A stretch of DNA of 64,000 nucleotides from Chalciporus piperatus (taxonomy: Eukaryota; Basidiomycota; Agaricomycetes; Boletales; Boletaceae), in NCBI GenBank assembly GCA_038093975.1, contig JBBPTG010000007.1, forward strand, positions 124,001 through 188,000, read 5' to 3'. The position numbers and the translations under genes were made by a program. Under the pieces are notes generated by a model. That model was not told where the DNA came from. It saw nothing but the letters and a program-made list of their open reading frames with translations, and searched no databases. Of this stretch, positions 33,925 through 45,418 are shown piece by piece; within the stretch, counting starts at the first letter, position 1; every line of letters starts with the position of its first letter.

Positions 33925-36447
33925 TCAGTCCCAGAAACCCTCTTGTGCTTCGTCCTCATCCATTTCAGACCACTCAGCATTCTGTTGATTATTTCTTCTC
34001 ACCATTTCCTCTTGTTCGAGTTCATTGTGCCAAGCCAGAACCCGAGGATGAACCATTACCCTGCACATGGTCAATTACGACCGCCGATTGTGGGTAGAAC
34101 CGAAATGCTTACTTGCTAGGATCAAAGTTGAGTACCTCAAGTGCGCTCATACTCGTGGCTCGGGAAAGAGCCACATAGGCTGTACGGTATTAGCCAAGTT
34201 TTAGAATCACCCACAGAAAAACAACACCTACCTTGGCCCTTCTCGAAAGTGCGACCTAAATCCACTTTCACTCGTTCAAGAGTTTGCCCTTGCGACTTGT
34301 GAACACTCAAAGCCCACGCCAGGATCAGCGGAATCTGTAAGAATATCTTCAAAGAGCCCAGAAGATGCGCTGGTGCACAACTGACCTGTCGACGCCTCGA
34401 TTCCATTTCTCCGACAGCATTATCAACTGTAAAGTCAGTTGGGATACAGACTAACTCTCTCCCATTCGTGAATCGAACGACAGGCCACAGCGATCCATCA
34501 TAACTCGCAGTCACTTGTTGCGCATCACGTTCGGAGCCGCGCAGCCCCCCTTCTGTAGCAATCTCCATCCTTTCCTGCATCGCCTCCTGAGAAGTGCAGA
34601 ATTTGATGACTTGTCCGACCGAGCCATTGACCAACGCTCCTTGTACCATATTCTGCGAAATGTCGGCACCGCGCGATGATGAAGAGCGACGAACTTACCT
34701 TGCTTAGCATAACCTGCGCGCCAACCTAGATGCCTGTGAGGAGACGATATCTGACGTCTGGTATGTGCAAACCTTGAGCTGGATGGCTTTGGGAGTAACA
34801 AGTCTCGCTAGGAGCCTCTCCATTTGCTGTTCTGTGACTCGTAACCCATTGGAATCGATCCCCGGTACATCGATTGCGTTGTATTGGATTGCTCGTCCAG
34901 TCAATGCACGAAGCCTCGAATCATTTGCGCGGTCAACCTCGGCTCGAGTTGGATATCTACAAAACTGTCAACGTATGTTCATAGAGAAACAAGAGAAACG
35001 GATACAGTTGCGTTGGACCAATTCCGTCGTTGTAATAAAGAGGTCTGGAGAGCTTCTTGAAGGCTTGGATCGATGGATCATCTAGTTTCCCCAAGCGCAT
35101 ATCGTTCAACATGTCGACAAATGCTGTTGGTTCGGGTTTTCGTACGTATTCCGTTTCGAGAGAGGTGACAAGTACCTTGCTCCTTTTGCCGAAAAACCTT
35201 CGTTAGGACAATAGGACGTTTGATACATCGGCTCCAACTTTCTGCCTCAAAGGCAAAGATCGAAGGGACAGGGTCACCATGCTTATCCCTGTCTGGTACG
35301 GGTGGCAACTGGCAAAAGTCACCAGACAACGCAAGCTGTCGGCGAGGTGAATCCGAGGCAAAAACGCATGCACAACATACAAACCTGTATCCCCCCAAAC
35401 GGCTTATCATTACCTCGTAGCATACGAGCAATGAATTCCTTGGTGCCTTATCAGCAGAGACGATGTGTGTGAAAACCAATACCCACAAGCTTGTCAAAAA
35501 GTACACCGTCAATCATAGAGACTGAAAAAAATTCCACTTTAGCCTGAAACTGAGAGCGTGCTCACAAAACACTCGTACTTTCATCCAGGATGAGCGTCTC
35601 CACGTCTCGCCAGCGGTCGCGGACATTTCTGAACTTTTCTTGACCAAGAAACTTGCCAGCAAGTTTCTTGGCGTCCTCTTGTCCTAGACCAATCCCGGCC
35701 CACGAATGGACCGTTGTACCGCCAATGTTGACAGAGGCAATGCCGGTGGATGCTGTTATGGCAAGGCGCGTCGTTCCTCGACCTCCGCATGCGTCTATGA
35801 TCTCGCGAAGTAGGACGGATTTTCCGGTCCCTGCAAAGATTCAGTTTCAATTTGGGATCGGAGAACTTATCCCTTACCAGCAGATCCAGTGAAGAAGACA
35901 TTCTCGCCTTTTTGCACCATTCTCATCACAGCCCTTTGTTCATCGGACAAAACAACGCCCGAACTTGAGGCACCTACATTCCGATCTTCTTTTAAAACGG
36001 AAGATGATGCGCGGTGTTCCCCAGAGGGTTCAGGAGCATGAGTTTTTGGGAGCGTCGCAGAGGTTGTCTGCCACGGATATTTGTCGTCGGAAGTACTGCC
36101 TGAAAGAGCGTGAGGAGGACTGTATCCAGTAACTCCATTTTACACAATGCTCCTATCTCGACTTACATTCCTTTGGAACAGGCATTGAAGCCCATTGCTC
36201 TGCGTCAGCTCGACAGGTAAAACTCTTGAAAAGACATCCGGGCCATCTTGAAACCTACGACATACGTCAGAGAAGTGGAGCCATGGTGTCGCTAGATCTC
36301 ACATTGGCGCTGCACTTTGGGTCCTGGAGTGAGGTTGATGTAGTGCATGCCGATAACTGGACTCACCTCTGCCCAAGTCTCGTATATCTTTGGCCCTTCA
36401 CGCCCAACGCGGACAGCGTAATACTTCTTCCGTGCAGTTTTGGGCAT
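33925..36447 (-). CDS. PIF1-family helicase with N-terminal caulimovirus-VI domain (copy B)
   Basis: Same architecture as copy A, diverged in sequence. Start ATG 36447. Cauli_VI domain: [20 protein letters not shown], then over an intron [20 protein letters not shown]. The linker differs from copy A. The helicase core reads [20 protein letters not shown], Walker [56 protein letters not shown] and TKVFRQKE. The C-terminal RecA-like part has [40 protein letters not shown] and [16 protein letters not shown]. The intron splitting the Walker A Gly codon, complement(35831..35877), has the same position and phase as in copy A. The protein ends DEAQEGFWD. It may act on R-loops, telomeres or rDNA in the nucleus, or in mitochondria; no obvious targeting peptide was seen. 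Confidence 0.88.
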
Positions 36448-36714
36448 GACTTGCCACTGGTGGTCGCGGTAGGCCGGTCACAGACAACAGAATTAGACGC
36501 GAGTCGTTCCGCGTTCAGATCACGTGGTGGAACAATTAACCTCTTCGCTCAAGCCTAAGTTGTGGAAGTCAACTCCCTGTTTTAGGATCGTGGATGCCCT
36601 GTGCCCACAAGATATCGCACTAACAGCCAACTAACAGCACTAACAAAATTGACACACAGAGATACAGACTATGTAGATGACGAAAGCAAAAGCATACCGA
36701 GAAACTAAACAACG

Positions 36715-38595
36715 TCGACAAAGTTAGCCGGGAAGACACCCTCCTTGCCTGCAAGCTTGCCCTTCCACCTAGCACACCAAGCCATGAAAAGGGGAGAAGA
36801 CATAGAGAAACAGAAGTTACTCACCAGTCGTCCGTACTGTCGCTTTTGCAGGTAACAATGATGACATCTCCCTTTGAGAATGAGAGGTCGCCCGCCTGTC
36901 ACGGAGTGAGGCAAAAATAGTTGAGACGTGAATTAGACAAACCTCAACAGCATTAAAATCGTATAAAGCGATTGCACGAGCAACGCCTTCAAGAGGAGAA
37001 AGTGGTTTAGATAACTCAGGCTTCGGCTTGAAGCGTGGCGAGGGTTCAGGGGTATCACGGTGGTAATCATCAATCTGGTCCTCCGGAACTGGCGAGGACG
37101 AGAACGGATTCCTATAGTTGGTCAGAGCATCCTGCCCACCAGTCGAATACCCCAATTTGGGTGCACTTATAGACCGCGAATGCATAGTCTTGTCTGAAAG
37201 TGTCGAATGAACTGTTCGGAACGGTGGTAGTGAGTTGAACGGTGATGCAGGATCGTAAGACTCGGAGGTGGTGCGTGCAGGGCCTGTAGACCCTCCAACA
37301 CTGCGAGACGCGCGGTGACCAGTCTGCTGAGCGGAGCCGAAGCCTGGTTCGAATCCGTCATCAAAGCTTGAGGGGTAGGAGGAAGGATTGTCAATGTCTT
37401 CCCACCGACTAGGACTGCTCCCATCAAAATCAGTAGAAAAGTAAGAGCCAGAACTCCTTTGTGAACCCCAATGGTCTGGGGGGAAATCCGTGTCCTTCTT
37501 CTTCTTCCCGAGGAAGGCCGAGAGCCTGTGCGACTTCGTGTTGTTCGTGCTGGTGGCATTACTCGGGCCAGCAAATGCGTAAGGTGTCTGATCTTCGGCT
37601 CTGTCGTCAACCCATTGGATATATTCGGGAATAGCCGCGCATGATTCTAAGGCTTTCACCAGGGGGTCGGCCCAGTCTGGACACGCTACAGCCCCGCTTA
37701 GAAGCATCTTGGCTGTGACATCCTGGCGATAGGCGAGAGCATTCGCATCGTCCCGCTCAACGATAACAGAGCCTTCAACAGACACCCCTCCGAAAAGGCC
37801 ACGCGTCTTTGAGTAGCTATACCTACGGTAGACGGTGAGTACCCGCCACATGCCCATGCAGAGAAACAGCTAACATTGCCGCCACTTTTCCGCTAGAATT
37901 CAACGAACCGATCGCCTCCCCATTCCGGCCCAAGGGTCCAACGGCAATGCTCATGTTTCCACCTAAGGTCAACGACCCAGCTGACATGAACGAGCTCTGT
38001 CAAGTCGACATCAGCAATACATATGTGAGAAGTGCCTTGTACCCACAACTGCCTATCGGAGGGTCTCGCTCAATTAAGGATGCATATCATGAAGGGCATG
38101 ATCTTACAGAAGATGAATTAAGAACAACCAAGAAATCTGTCACTTCTGCACCAAGCTGACTACCAACTCCTAGGCCGGCAGAACCAATTGCGCTGGGAGC
38201 AGACCACGCTAGAAGGTGGCGTAGGTGTCAAGTGGCGTGTCACCTGTAGTGAGTAACTCACAACCATCGGGGAGCTTTGCGATGACAATTCCGCTACCAG
38301 CTCGCGCTGAGAACACGAATCCGGCTTTGAAAACGGTGAATATGGCGAATCCCTTGGCGTTTCTCAGGACGCTCAGTGGTATAATCTGATAAAGAGTTGT
38401 AGACGCACACGATAGCTGTGAATGAAGGTCACTTACACCGTCCAAACCATGATTTTTGTTATCGACAAAGGAGGAAACTGCGATGTTCAGCCTGGGCTGC
38501 AGTGGATGATCGTGGAAGTAACTTGACTCACATATCTTCGCAGCTTTCTGGGTTTCTTTGGGTAACGTCTGTGGTAACGGAGAGTTAAACTTCAT
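36715..38595 (-). CDS. YSC84: SYLF-SH3 protein of actin patches (Ysc84/Lsb3-like)
   Basis: Lipid- and actin-binding endocytic protein. The start is taken at ATG 38595 (MKFNSPLPQTLPKETQKAAK), which matches the family N-terminus; the upstream open frame begins only with GTG. The SYLF domain reads IIPLSVLRNAKGFAIFTVFK, AGFVFSARAGSGIVIAKLPD, GSWSAPSAIGSAGLGVGSQL and LGGNMSIAVGPLGRN, followed by YSYSKTRGLFGGVSVEG. A long Ser/Pro/Asp-rich linker has KKKKDTDFP and PSSYPSSFDDGF. The C-terminal SH3 (about the last 60 residues) is ALYDFNAVEAGDLSFSKGD, then DDWWKGKLAGKEGVFPANFV. Two 3'-half SYLF exons need careful splicing: donor GGTT/GTGAGT gives DGSWSAPS, and NSSS joins SSFMSAGSL. Rvs167-type proteins bind this family in yeast, and RVS167 lies at 56.9-58.6 kb. 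Confidence 0.9.
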
Positions 38596-39258
38596 CGCTG
38601 TAGGTGATGCACCACAAGGAACTAAGTAATGGCGAGTGCCATGCACCTCCTCGGCTTGATATAGTAGGATGTCATGGTGCGCAGTCGGCTGTGCGGTCTC
38701 CAGGCTCGTGACATGTGATGTGACAGGGGGTTAATTGAACATCGCCTCATTGGCTTTACCCCTGGCCGCCCAATTGGTTATCGAAGACAGAGAAATACGC
38801 AGTATTTACAAGTAAACGCCTCTTGCAGTGTATTTCCAACCAATTGTGCCTTGTATTGAGTTCAATGCCCAGACTCTGCAGGGCGGTCGTAGCCCCCATG
38901 ATCAGAAGGTGCTTCTCGGTTCTCAATGCTCAAATATTGGGAATTCCTGGAACGAGAACGACCTCACATGTCCATTTTCCGGCGCGTGGACCCTGTACGT
39001 ATCGAGTGCCCACGCAGAATTCGAACATTAGAGCATGGTGCATGTTTAAGTTGCTACATGTATGTCAAGTCTCTCCGCACAAATCATGTTAGTCTTGGAC
39101 TCGGAGTTGACATGGGGCTGCCTGAACATTATGTAGACCAAGGCTCGGAACCACCGCGTTGAAGGGGAAGAATGACCGGTTTTCCGGCACCTACGGGGTC
39201 ATGGCATGATGTCTGTGCACTGCCCTAACAGCGGGCGCAGCCATGACCAACTCTAATG
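38596..39258. other. Intergenic region YSC84 / LAS1
   Basis: 663 bp between two minus-strand genes, holding the YSC84 promoter and LAS1 3' flank. No coding or RNA gene recognised. Confidence 0.5.
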
Positions 39259-40992
39259 TTACACGCCACCACTAGAACTGTACACACCGATTGGACATGG
39301 TGCCCATTTACTACAAGCGTCCAGCATTCTCCAACCGGCAGCCAGACCGGCTTCTTGTGCAGTAGGGTCGTTCCCCGCAGGCGTTGAGCGATTCTGGGGT
39401 ACGTTGGTTGTCTCAAGGCCACACGACATGAGCGTCTGGAGACGCTTCTCCATTTCCGTGAGGTCATGTGCTTGCCACTGCTCAAGAATTATTATCGAAC
39501 GGATTAAAAGGCGATGGGCCGTACCTTCGCAGGAATAACGGCTGCGGTGGAGCTCAAAAGTTCAACGCTCTCTTCCAAACATTTGGAATCTGCCGAAATT
39601 GCCTGCAGGAGCTGAAATAGTCTAGCCCGAGTCGTCAGGATTTAGACAACGGAACAACAACAACAAGATACATTTTTGCTTTCTGTGCCACTTCATTCTG
39701 CCCTGGGGCAAATATTGGTGCGATTTGAACGACAATTTCTTCTTTGATTCTGTGTGCCGATTCGTCGGCCGAAGTCCTCGCGGCCCACGTCACCCAGCGC
39801 GCAAGGTATTCGTTGTAAAGAGCGTCTCGTAGTAGGGTGTTATAGTCAAGCTCAATAGTGTCTGGATCCGCGGGGGGCGCTGAGAGATCATCCAATAGGA
39901 ACGCTAAGATCCGGCTAACGAAAACAGACGGGAAGGTGGCATGCATTGCTTGAAGTTGTATGAGTAGCGGTGCCCACAGCACGAGACTAGAATTTGTCGG
40001 CAGAAATGGATCCGCTGGAGCACGGCATTTTCTACGATGTGATTAGTAACCGATAACTCAATCTGTCTGCCGACTGCTGACCTCTTGGACATTGGGACTA
40101 TAGCACCTCTTTCCAGAAGGGCATCGCAGAAAATCTCAAGCGCCCACTTTTCTTTGAGGTCTATCTGGCCAGCGACGGAGCGCTCCTCGATACCCCATCC
40201 CAGGGTGTCAACAGCAAGGTCTGCAGACACCTTGGCTTCCGCGATCCAGCGTTCAATATCGCGCATCACTGCATCGACCTCGCCCTGGCGCTGCTTGCGT
40301 AATGAAGGATCCCGGGTGACAATCTTCATGAGCTGTTTATATGACTTTAAGAGTGGTGCAACGGGTCGCAACGATAATGATGCTGAACTTGGTGCAGAGG
40401 GATTCAGAATCGGATGGAAGTAATTATGAAGAAGCCATGACAAGGACTATCGATGAAGAACAATATGTTAGACGATTTGCCTTTCGGTTTGGGCGTGGGT
40501 TAGTACGTACCTCTCTGCCAGCCTCTCTGAGCAGTTCAATACTAGGTAAGTCCTCGTGGGTCGCCGCATGTCGAAGCTCCACAAGCCACGATGGCAACCC
40601 AAGCTGGGCTGCTATCGAAGCTATGGACCTTGCATATGCCCCGGATTGCAAGGGGTCAACCAACCCATTAACCATCCGGATGATTGCAGCTGCATAGGCT
40701 TGTCGAACGCCGAGGAAGACCTTTGTAGATTGTGCATTTCGGGATGAGACGTCAAGCATGCGCGCCGCTAAAATCGCTAAGGCAGAGTCTAGCGCGTGTG
40801 GAAGGGCAGTCACTGCTTTCCATGCTGCTAACTAGAACAGATGATGTTTTATGACGCGTCGAGTGTTGCGGAACTTACTCTGTTAATCGCCAGAGTCTTT
40901 GCTTCGAGATCCTCTTCATCCGCATAAATCCATGAGAATACTTGCTCTAGTTCACCGATATGAGTCCATGGCACTCGCCTGGGCAGCCGCAT
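39259..40992 (-). CDS. LAS1: ITS2 pre-rRNA endonuclease Las1
   Basis: HEPN-family RNase that cleaves the ITS2 spacer at C2 in complex with the kinase Grc3 during 60S maturation, in the nucleus. Start ATG 40992 (MRLPRRVPWTHIGELEQVFS), the conserved Las1 opening. It continues LAINRLAAWKAVTALPHALD, AAIIRMVNGLVDPLQSGAYA and LGLPSWLVELRHAATHEDLP. RHAATH is the R-x4-H HEPN active-site motif (codons within 40553-40573). After LLHNYFHPIL there is a more variable helical C-terminal half, ending PIGVYSSSGGV. An intron after QKAK continues with ILFQLLQAI. Length is near that of yeast Las1. Divergent from the 7-TM gene. Confidence 0.92.
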
Positions 40993-41623
40993 CTGCTAGC
41001 AAAGTCAGAGTAAGATGCGTGACAATCCGACGGCGAAGGGACGTCACGTACAAAAGAATGAGCCTTGATGACGGCCTTACTCCTTGTGGTATAGCCTAAA
41101 ATCTGGCTGAAACCACCGGCGAGCCCGAGCTTCCGAATTTGACGGGCCCCCGTCGACAAAGAGAGTCAAGACGCCGGTGGCTATGCAATCGTTGACTTCT
41201 CTTTCAAGGCGATATTGACCGACATGACCTGATGGATCATAGTAAGCCTATCATGAATATTGTATATCGTTCGCGTACTATTCTCTCATTAGCATCGACA
41301 GCCCTCGCGAGAGGACATTGCCAGACGGCCGTGCAGCGCGCAGTATGGCCTCACAATTTGCTCACAATAATAATACCTGTGATCAACCTGTGATGCATCT
41401 AAAATGTCATATTCAATCACGCATTGCCCGAATGTAATGCTTCTTAACCCTGAAACACAGCACCACATCATCCCCATTCAGGATGCGCAACGGTCACTGC
41501 CTCCGATCCATCCATGTATCAGAAGCACACATAAAGCTAAAGGACCGATCCCACCCAAGCAGTTTTGTTACTATCATCTACTTCCAGTGACTCATCCATT
41601 CCACCCAACAATTCGCTATCCCA
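40993..41623. promoter_or_regulatory. Divergent promoter region LAS1 / 7-TM gene
   Basis: 631 bp between divergent starts. No convincing small gene. Confidence 0.4.
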
Positions 41624-42603
41624 ATGTCCCTTGATACCCAAGGAATAATATCTGCGGTGACAATCGCACTATATGTGCCAATTCTCTTCTTCGCCATCCG
41701 CTTGTTGGTCAAATATGGCCTGGGCGAAAGGGCATGGCTATTGCTGGTCATCTTCTCATTGAGTGAGTATTTCCTCGAAGATTATCGTTTTCGTGTACTC
41801 ATTTTCTACAGTCCGGATTGTCGGCGGTGCACTTTTGGTTGCCGCAGAACTCATTCGTCCAGTCGTGACCGGATTGTATGTCGGAGGTTATGCGCTCGAG
41901 GCGTCAGGCCTATCCCCCTTGTTGCTTTGTACTCTCGGAATGTTAGAAATCATGTAAGTCACTCGGTGGAGCCTTCCTGCGATCTGCGAACTGAGGTTTT
42001 TTCAGAACCGCAGCCCCAGCTGGAGAGAGACAGCGCGGTCACTTCATTTTCAGGATTTTGCACCTGGTCGGAATCGGCGCCCTCGTCCTCACAATCATCG
42101 GTATATCTAGCACGAACAATTCGTCTGCAGCAAATGGCGAACGTCGGGCTGGTGTGTTGATTTTTGCCGGCTTGTACATCATCCTGGTTGCCATCTCTGT
42201 TATGCAATGGATGCGTCGCGGCGATCTCATGAAATATCGCAGACAAGTAAGCTACTATCAGTGCATCCTCGTTCCAATTTTGCTGAATGTCATGTAGTTG
42301 CTTATCGCAGTCTCTGTTGCCCTCCCGTTCCTTGCCATCCGCGCGCTCTATAGCGTTCTGTCCACCTTCTCATCCAGCACGTTTATTACCACTGGCGAAC
42401 CCACAGATAACACCAGCCCTCTGGCAAAGTTCAACATGTTCACTGGAGAATGGCAAATATACCTTGTCATGGAGGTCCTCATGGAATACGCGGTGGTGAT
42501 TACCTACACGGTGGCTGGGCTAATGTTACCCTTGGACCAAGACTACCGAAAGCAAGAAACGGATGATTCAGATTACCCGCTATACACTGGGACGCACTAT
42601 TGA
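41624..42603 (+). CDS. Fungal seven-transmembrane protein of unknown function (DUF7702-like)
   Basis: Integral membrane protein with about seven hydrophobic segments: VTIALYVPILFFAIRLLV, AWLLLVIFSL, RIVGGALLVAAELIRPVV, LLLCTLGMLEI, GIGALVLTIIGI, GVLIFAGLYIILVAISV, LLIAVSVALPFLAIRALYSV and a last one near VVITYTVAGLMLPL. Start ATG 41624; introns follow FSL, LEI and KYRRQ. The C-terminus is short, polar and cytosolic-looking (QDYRKQETDDSDYPLYTG). The RRGDLMKYRRQ loop and RALYSVL followed by a variable loop match the DUF7702-type 7-TM family common in Pezizomycotina and Agaricomycotina, sometimes compared with GPCRs. Ligand and signalling role are unknown. Confidence 0.78.
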
Positions 42604-43286
42604 AGAGTTGGCTAGCTCGCGACAAGTTTGCAGCTCTACGACATTGGCAAGTGTCCAGTCCAGGTGTCGGAACCGGATACCCCTGCTGGGCATGTACATA
42701 GATTACAAGGATTTCCGCTCCACTGATCGTAAGTAGGTGTACAGATACCTGATGTACTTGGTGTATTTATAATTGAGACCCAGGACGGACTACTAACTAA
42801 TACCAAGACATGTTGTTAATCGCAGATTGCGAGGATGTCAGAGCTGCATAGTCAAGCATTCCCCAAGCTGCCTCGAGAAGCAGTGACCACTGGTCTGGAG
42901 AACGCTCCGGCTTAATTGAGCTCCTCAGGTAACTATCCTTCTTCCCTGTCAGACTGTATACCCGTAGCCAAGACAAACTGGCAAAGAGTTACTTTGCATA
43001 TGCAAAGCTCAGCGGTGGGACATGGTGGAAAAAACAACAAACAAGGTTTTTATAAGTTAAGTACAAATCGAACTGATTACATAATCAACAGCTTGCTCCA
43101 GAACTATGCCATTTTTAGACGGGTACCAATGCTCGAATCGAGCTTGGATGCTCATCCGATACTTTCCAGAGCCAAAAAGGTCCTGTCGCGGAGCCGTGAG
43201 CAAAGAAACGCGTATCGCACTGTAACTTTGTTCTTACCTACGGGATCACCTGCGAGCGTTGAGTCAGTTCGGAGTAGACAGGCAAA
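42604..43286. other. Convergent 3' intergenic region
   Basis: 683 bp between the stops of the 7-TM and F-box-like genes. Open frames here lack family resemblance; nothing else seen. Confidence 0.5.
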
Positions 43287-44847
43287 TCACAAGGAAATAC
43301 CGCGTTCATGATGAGCGCCAGTCCAATTCCCTACGACTCCGGTTGCGCTTGCAATTCCCCCAATTTGCACACCTTCGGAGCTGCGAGGGATGCAAGCATA
43401 AATGAACACCGGTGTCAGGGTTAGGAAAGTGAAAGACTAGGATCACCTCCATTGCATGTGCGCCTCATACGCAGACGCCTGACGTTGCTTCAAGGTCAAC
43501 TCACTTTCGTGTAATAGAAAGAAACATACCAAAATGCTTACAAACCGCCAACGCACCAGCCCACCGTCGGTCATGTGTACAGAACCTACTACTGTGGCCT
43601 CGTTTCCATGAACCCCGAATCTCGATCCAGAGAAGTATAAGGTAGGGTACCGCTGGTCTTTCGATTCTGGGAATCTGTCAAGGGTATAGTAACTTGGTAC
43701 TGCATCTGGGCTTATGAGACGTAATTTCAGCTCAATCAAGCGGATCGCCTCGGAAACGTGGGGGTCATTGAAGAAAGACGCGCCCTGTACGGTAAGGTTG
43801 CCACGGGTTGAATACTGGAAGCCCGATGTCAACAGCAGTTCACGAAAATGCGAAAGGCACGATTACGTTAAAAGCTGGTGACAGTTATCAGCAAAGTGAA
43901 CAGACTGATACGACTCTCAAGCTACTCACTAAATAAATCACTTTTCAATAAATGTATATTGAGTCACCGTGTTGGGTAAGATTGGAAGAAGAGACATACT
44001 GATAATCCATAAAGCAGACAATTCGCCTCCAGTTACCCTCTACCCCTGCCCAATCGTGGGGAGAAAGGGTAGTTGCACCAGGGGCAGAATATGCCCGAGT
44101 GGCTTCTAGGCCGCAAGGTGGTCGTGCATCTATAAAGCGCCTAGAATGGTCGGCGATATTGAAGGCTACGACGTTCGTTAAACATTCTACATGGAACCAG
44201 TCCACCTCTCCGGTCTTTGGCATGAATGGGCCCCAATCGTTATCCCTGTTGTAATGGCTCAGATCATACACCCAGCACCTGCTCTGGGTCCGCATCGATT
44301 TCATCCGCAGCGTCGCTTCTTCATCGTCATCGTCATACTCATCGAGCGTGAGAGCTAAATATGAACGAAGACGAGCGAGCGTCCGACAGGCGTGTAGTGA
44401 CGAGGAGGGTGGCAACCGTAGCAAATTTGTGGACTGCAATACATCCATCACCCACAGTAGGCTGGGAGACGGCACGCGCTCGAAGCCGCGCTTGACGGGT
44501 GAGGCGGATCGTACTACTCCCAGGAGGACGGTGAGAACCACATGCCGCTCCTCGGGAGTAGACCCAGCGCTGCGAGCAATTAGCTCTGCCCGCACTCTAT
44601 GCTGAAGTTCGGTCTTCCAGTCGAAGTTTATATCTTCGCAGAACCCTCGCTGTATTTCTCGGGGGTCATCGAAAGGGAAGAGCAGGAATAGCTGACGCCA
44701 CAGATATTGATCTGAACTGTTAGATACGAGCAGGCGTGCTGCCCGACATGTCTGAGAGAAAGAGGCGACGTCACGGGGATGACAGCGAATGAGTGCTTGT
44801 TCTGTGATCTCTGTGGGCAGCGTAAGAAAATCCAGAACAGAAGTCAT
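43287..44847 (-). CDS. F-box-like protein with C-terminal beta domain
   Basis: Start ATG 44847. The N-terminal F-box-like motif reads FLTLPTEITEQALIRCHPRD then VASFSQTCRAARLL, ending with LWRQLFLLFPFDDPRE. Agaricomycete relatives are abundant Skp1-dependent ubiquitin-ligase adaptors. The middle (LDEYDDDDEEA, RCWVYDLSHY, DWGPFMPKTGEVDWFHVECL) and C-terminal part (YPTLYFSGSRFGVHGNEATV, GSVHMTDGGLVRWRF) look like a recurrent Agaricomycete F-box module. The last exon is not obvious: splicing joins WRF to QRQASAYEAHMQW, then to SSEGVQIGGIASATGVVGNW, ending HHERGISL at 43287. This recovers the family ending and shows that the TGA after MQWR is intronic. Confidence 0.75.
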
Positions 44848-45418
44848 CGCGCAATCGCTGAGAACGAAGCAGTGGAGATAAGAATGAAGCTGAGACAGAC
44901 GACGGTACCTTTCTTATGAGGGTGCTCGGATATAAGCACGTCAGCAGGTCAAATCTCACGAAATACCCGGGGAGCCTTCCAAGTTTCTCCCAGATCGGTT
45001 CCAACTTGACTCGTCTGCGAAATCGAGACCGGAGACTTACTCTCATCGAGCAGTCATCCAGCGCCAGGATTCGTCTCCCTACGACAAATGTTCTTTCACA
45101 GGATGTGGTCGCTATGTCCCTGCGATACGTCCTTGTGCATCTCACACTTAGCAATCGTCTCGCACTCACTTCGCAAGTAGTACTCTTCCTACCTTGGGGG
45201 GACTAGGTACGAGCTGCGATCATAGTCATCAGAGCACAGTTGGCGAGGTCGAAACCCCATTCCGTCACCGTTTTCCGTTAGTCTTGGATTGGTTGTGGAG
45301 ATTGTGCGCTGAAACTACTTGCTAAGTACAGGGCAAGGTTTTGTTGTTTGCCTCTATTTGGGCAGCTTGGCATGGATATACAGGGCGCAGACTTGGAACA
45401 CTGCATATTACTTCTGAC
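44848..45418. promoter_or_regulatory. Divergent promoter region F-box-like / prenylcysteine oxidase
   Basis: 571 bp. A 96-codon open frame on + and a 132-codon frame on - overlap here, but neither resembles a protein family. Confidence 0.4.

Noticed and set aside
30987..36447. The PIF1 pair as a Helitron or other mobile element
   Set aside because: No HUH Rep domain, no Helitron termini and no target-site features were seen; both genes have many introns and ordinary spacing.
41624..42603. 7-TM protein as a pheromone receptor (Ste3-like)
   Set aside because: Helix pattern and loop motifs fit the DUF7702-type family, and no pheromone precursor is adjacent.
43443..43450. TGA after MQWR as the end of the F-box-like gene
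   Set aside because: A further intron and exon recover a conserved ending SSEGVQIGG...GNW, so the stop is intronic.
44916..45206. Opposed open frames of 96 and 132 codons between divergent genes
   Set aside because: No homology and no splice support; explained by the promoter region of two divergent genes.
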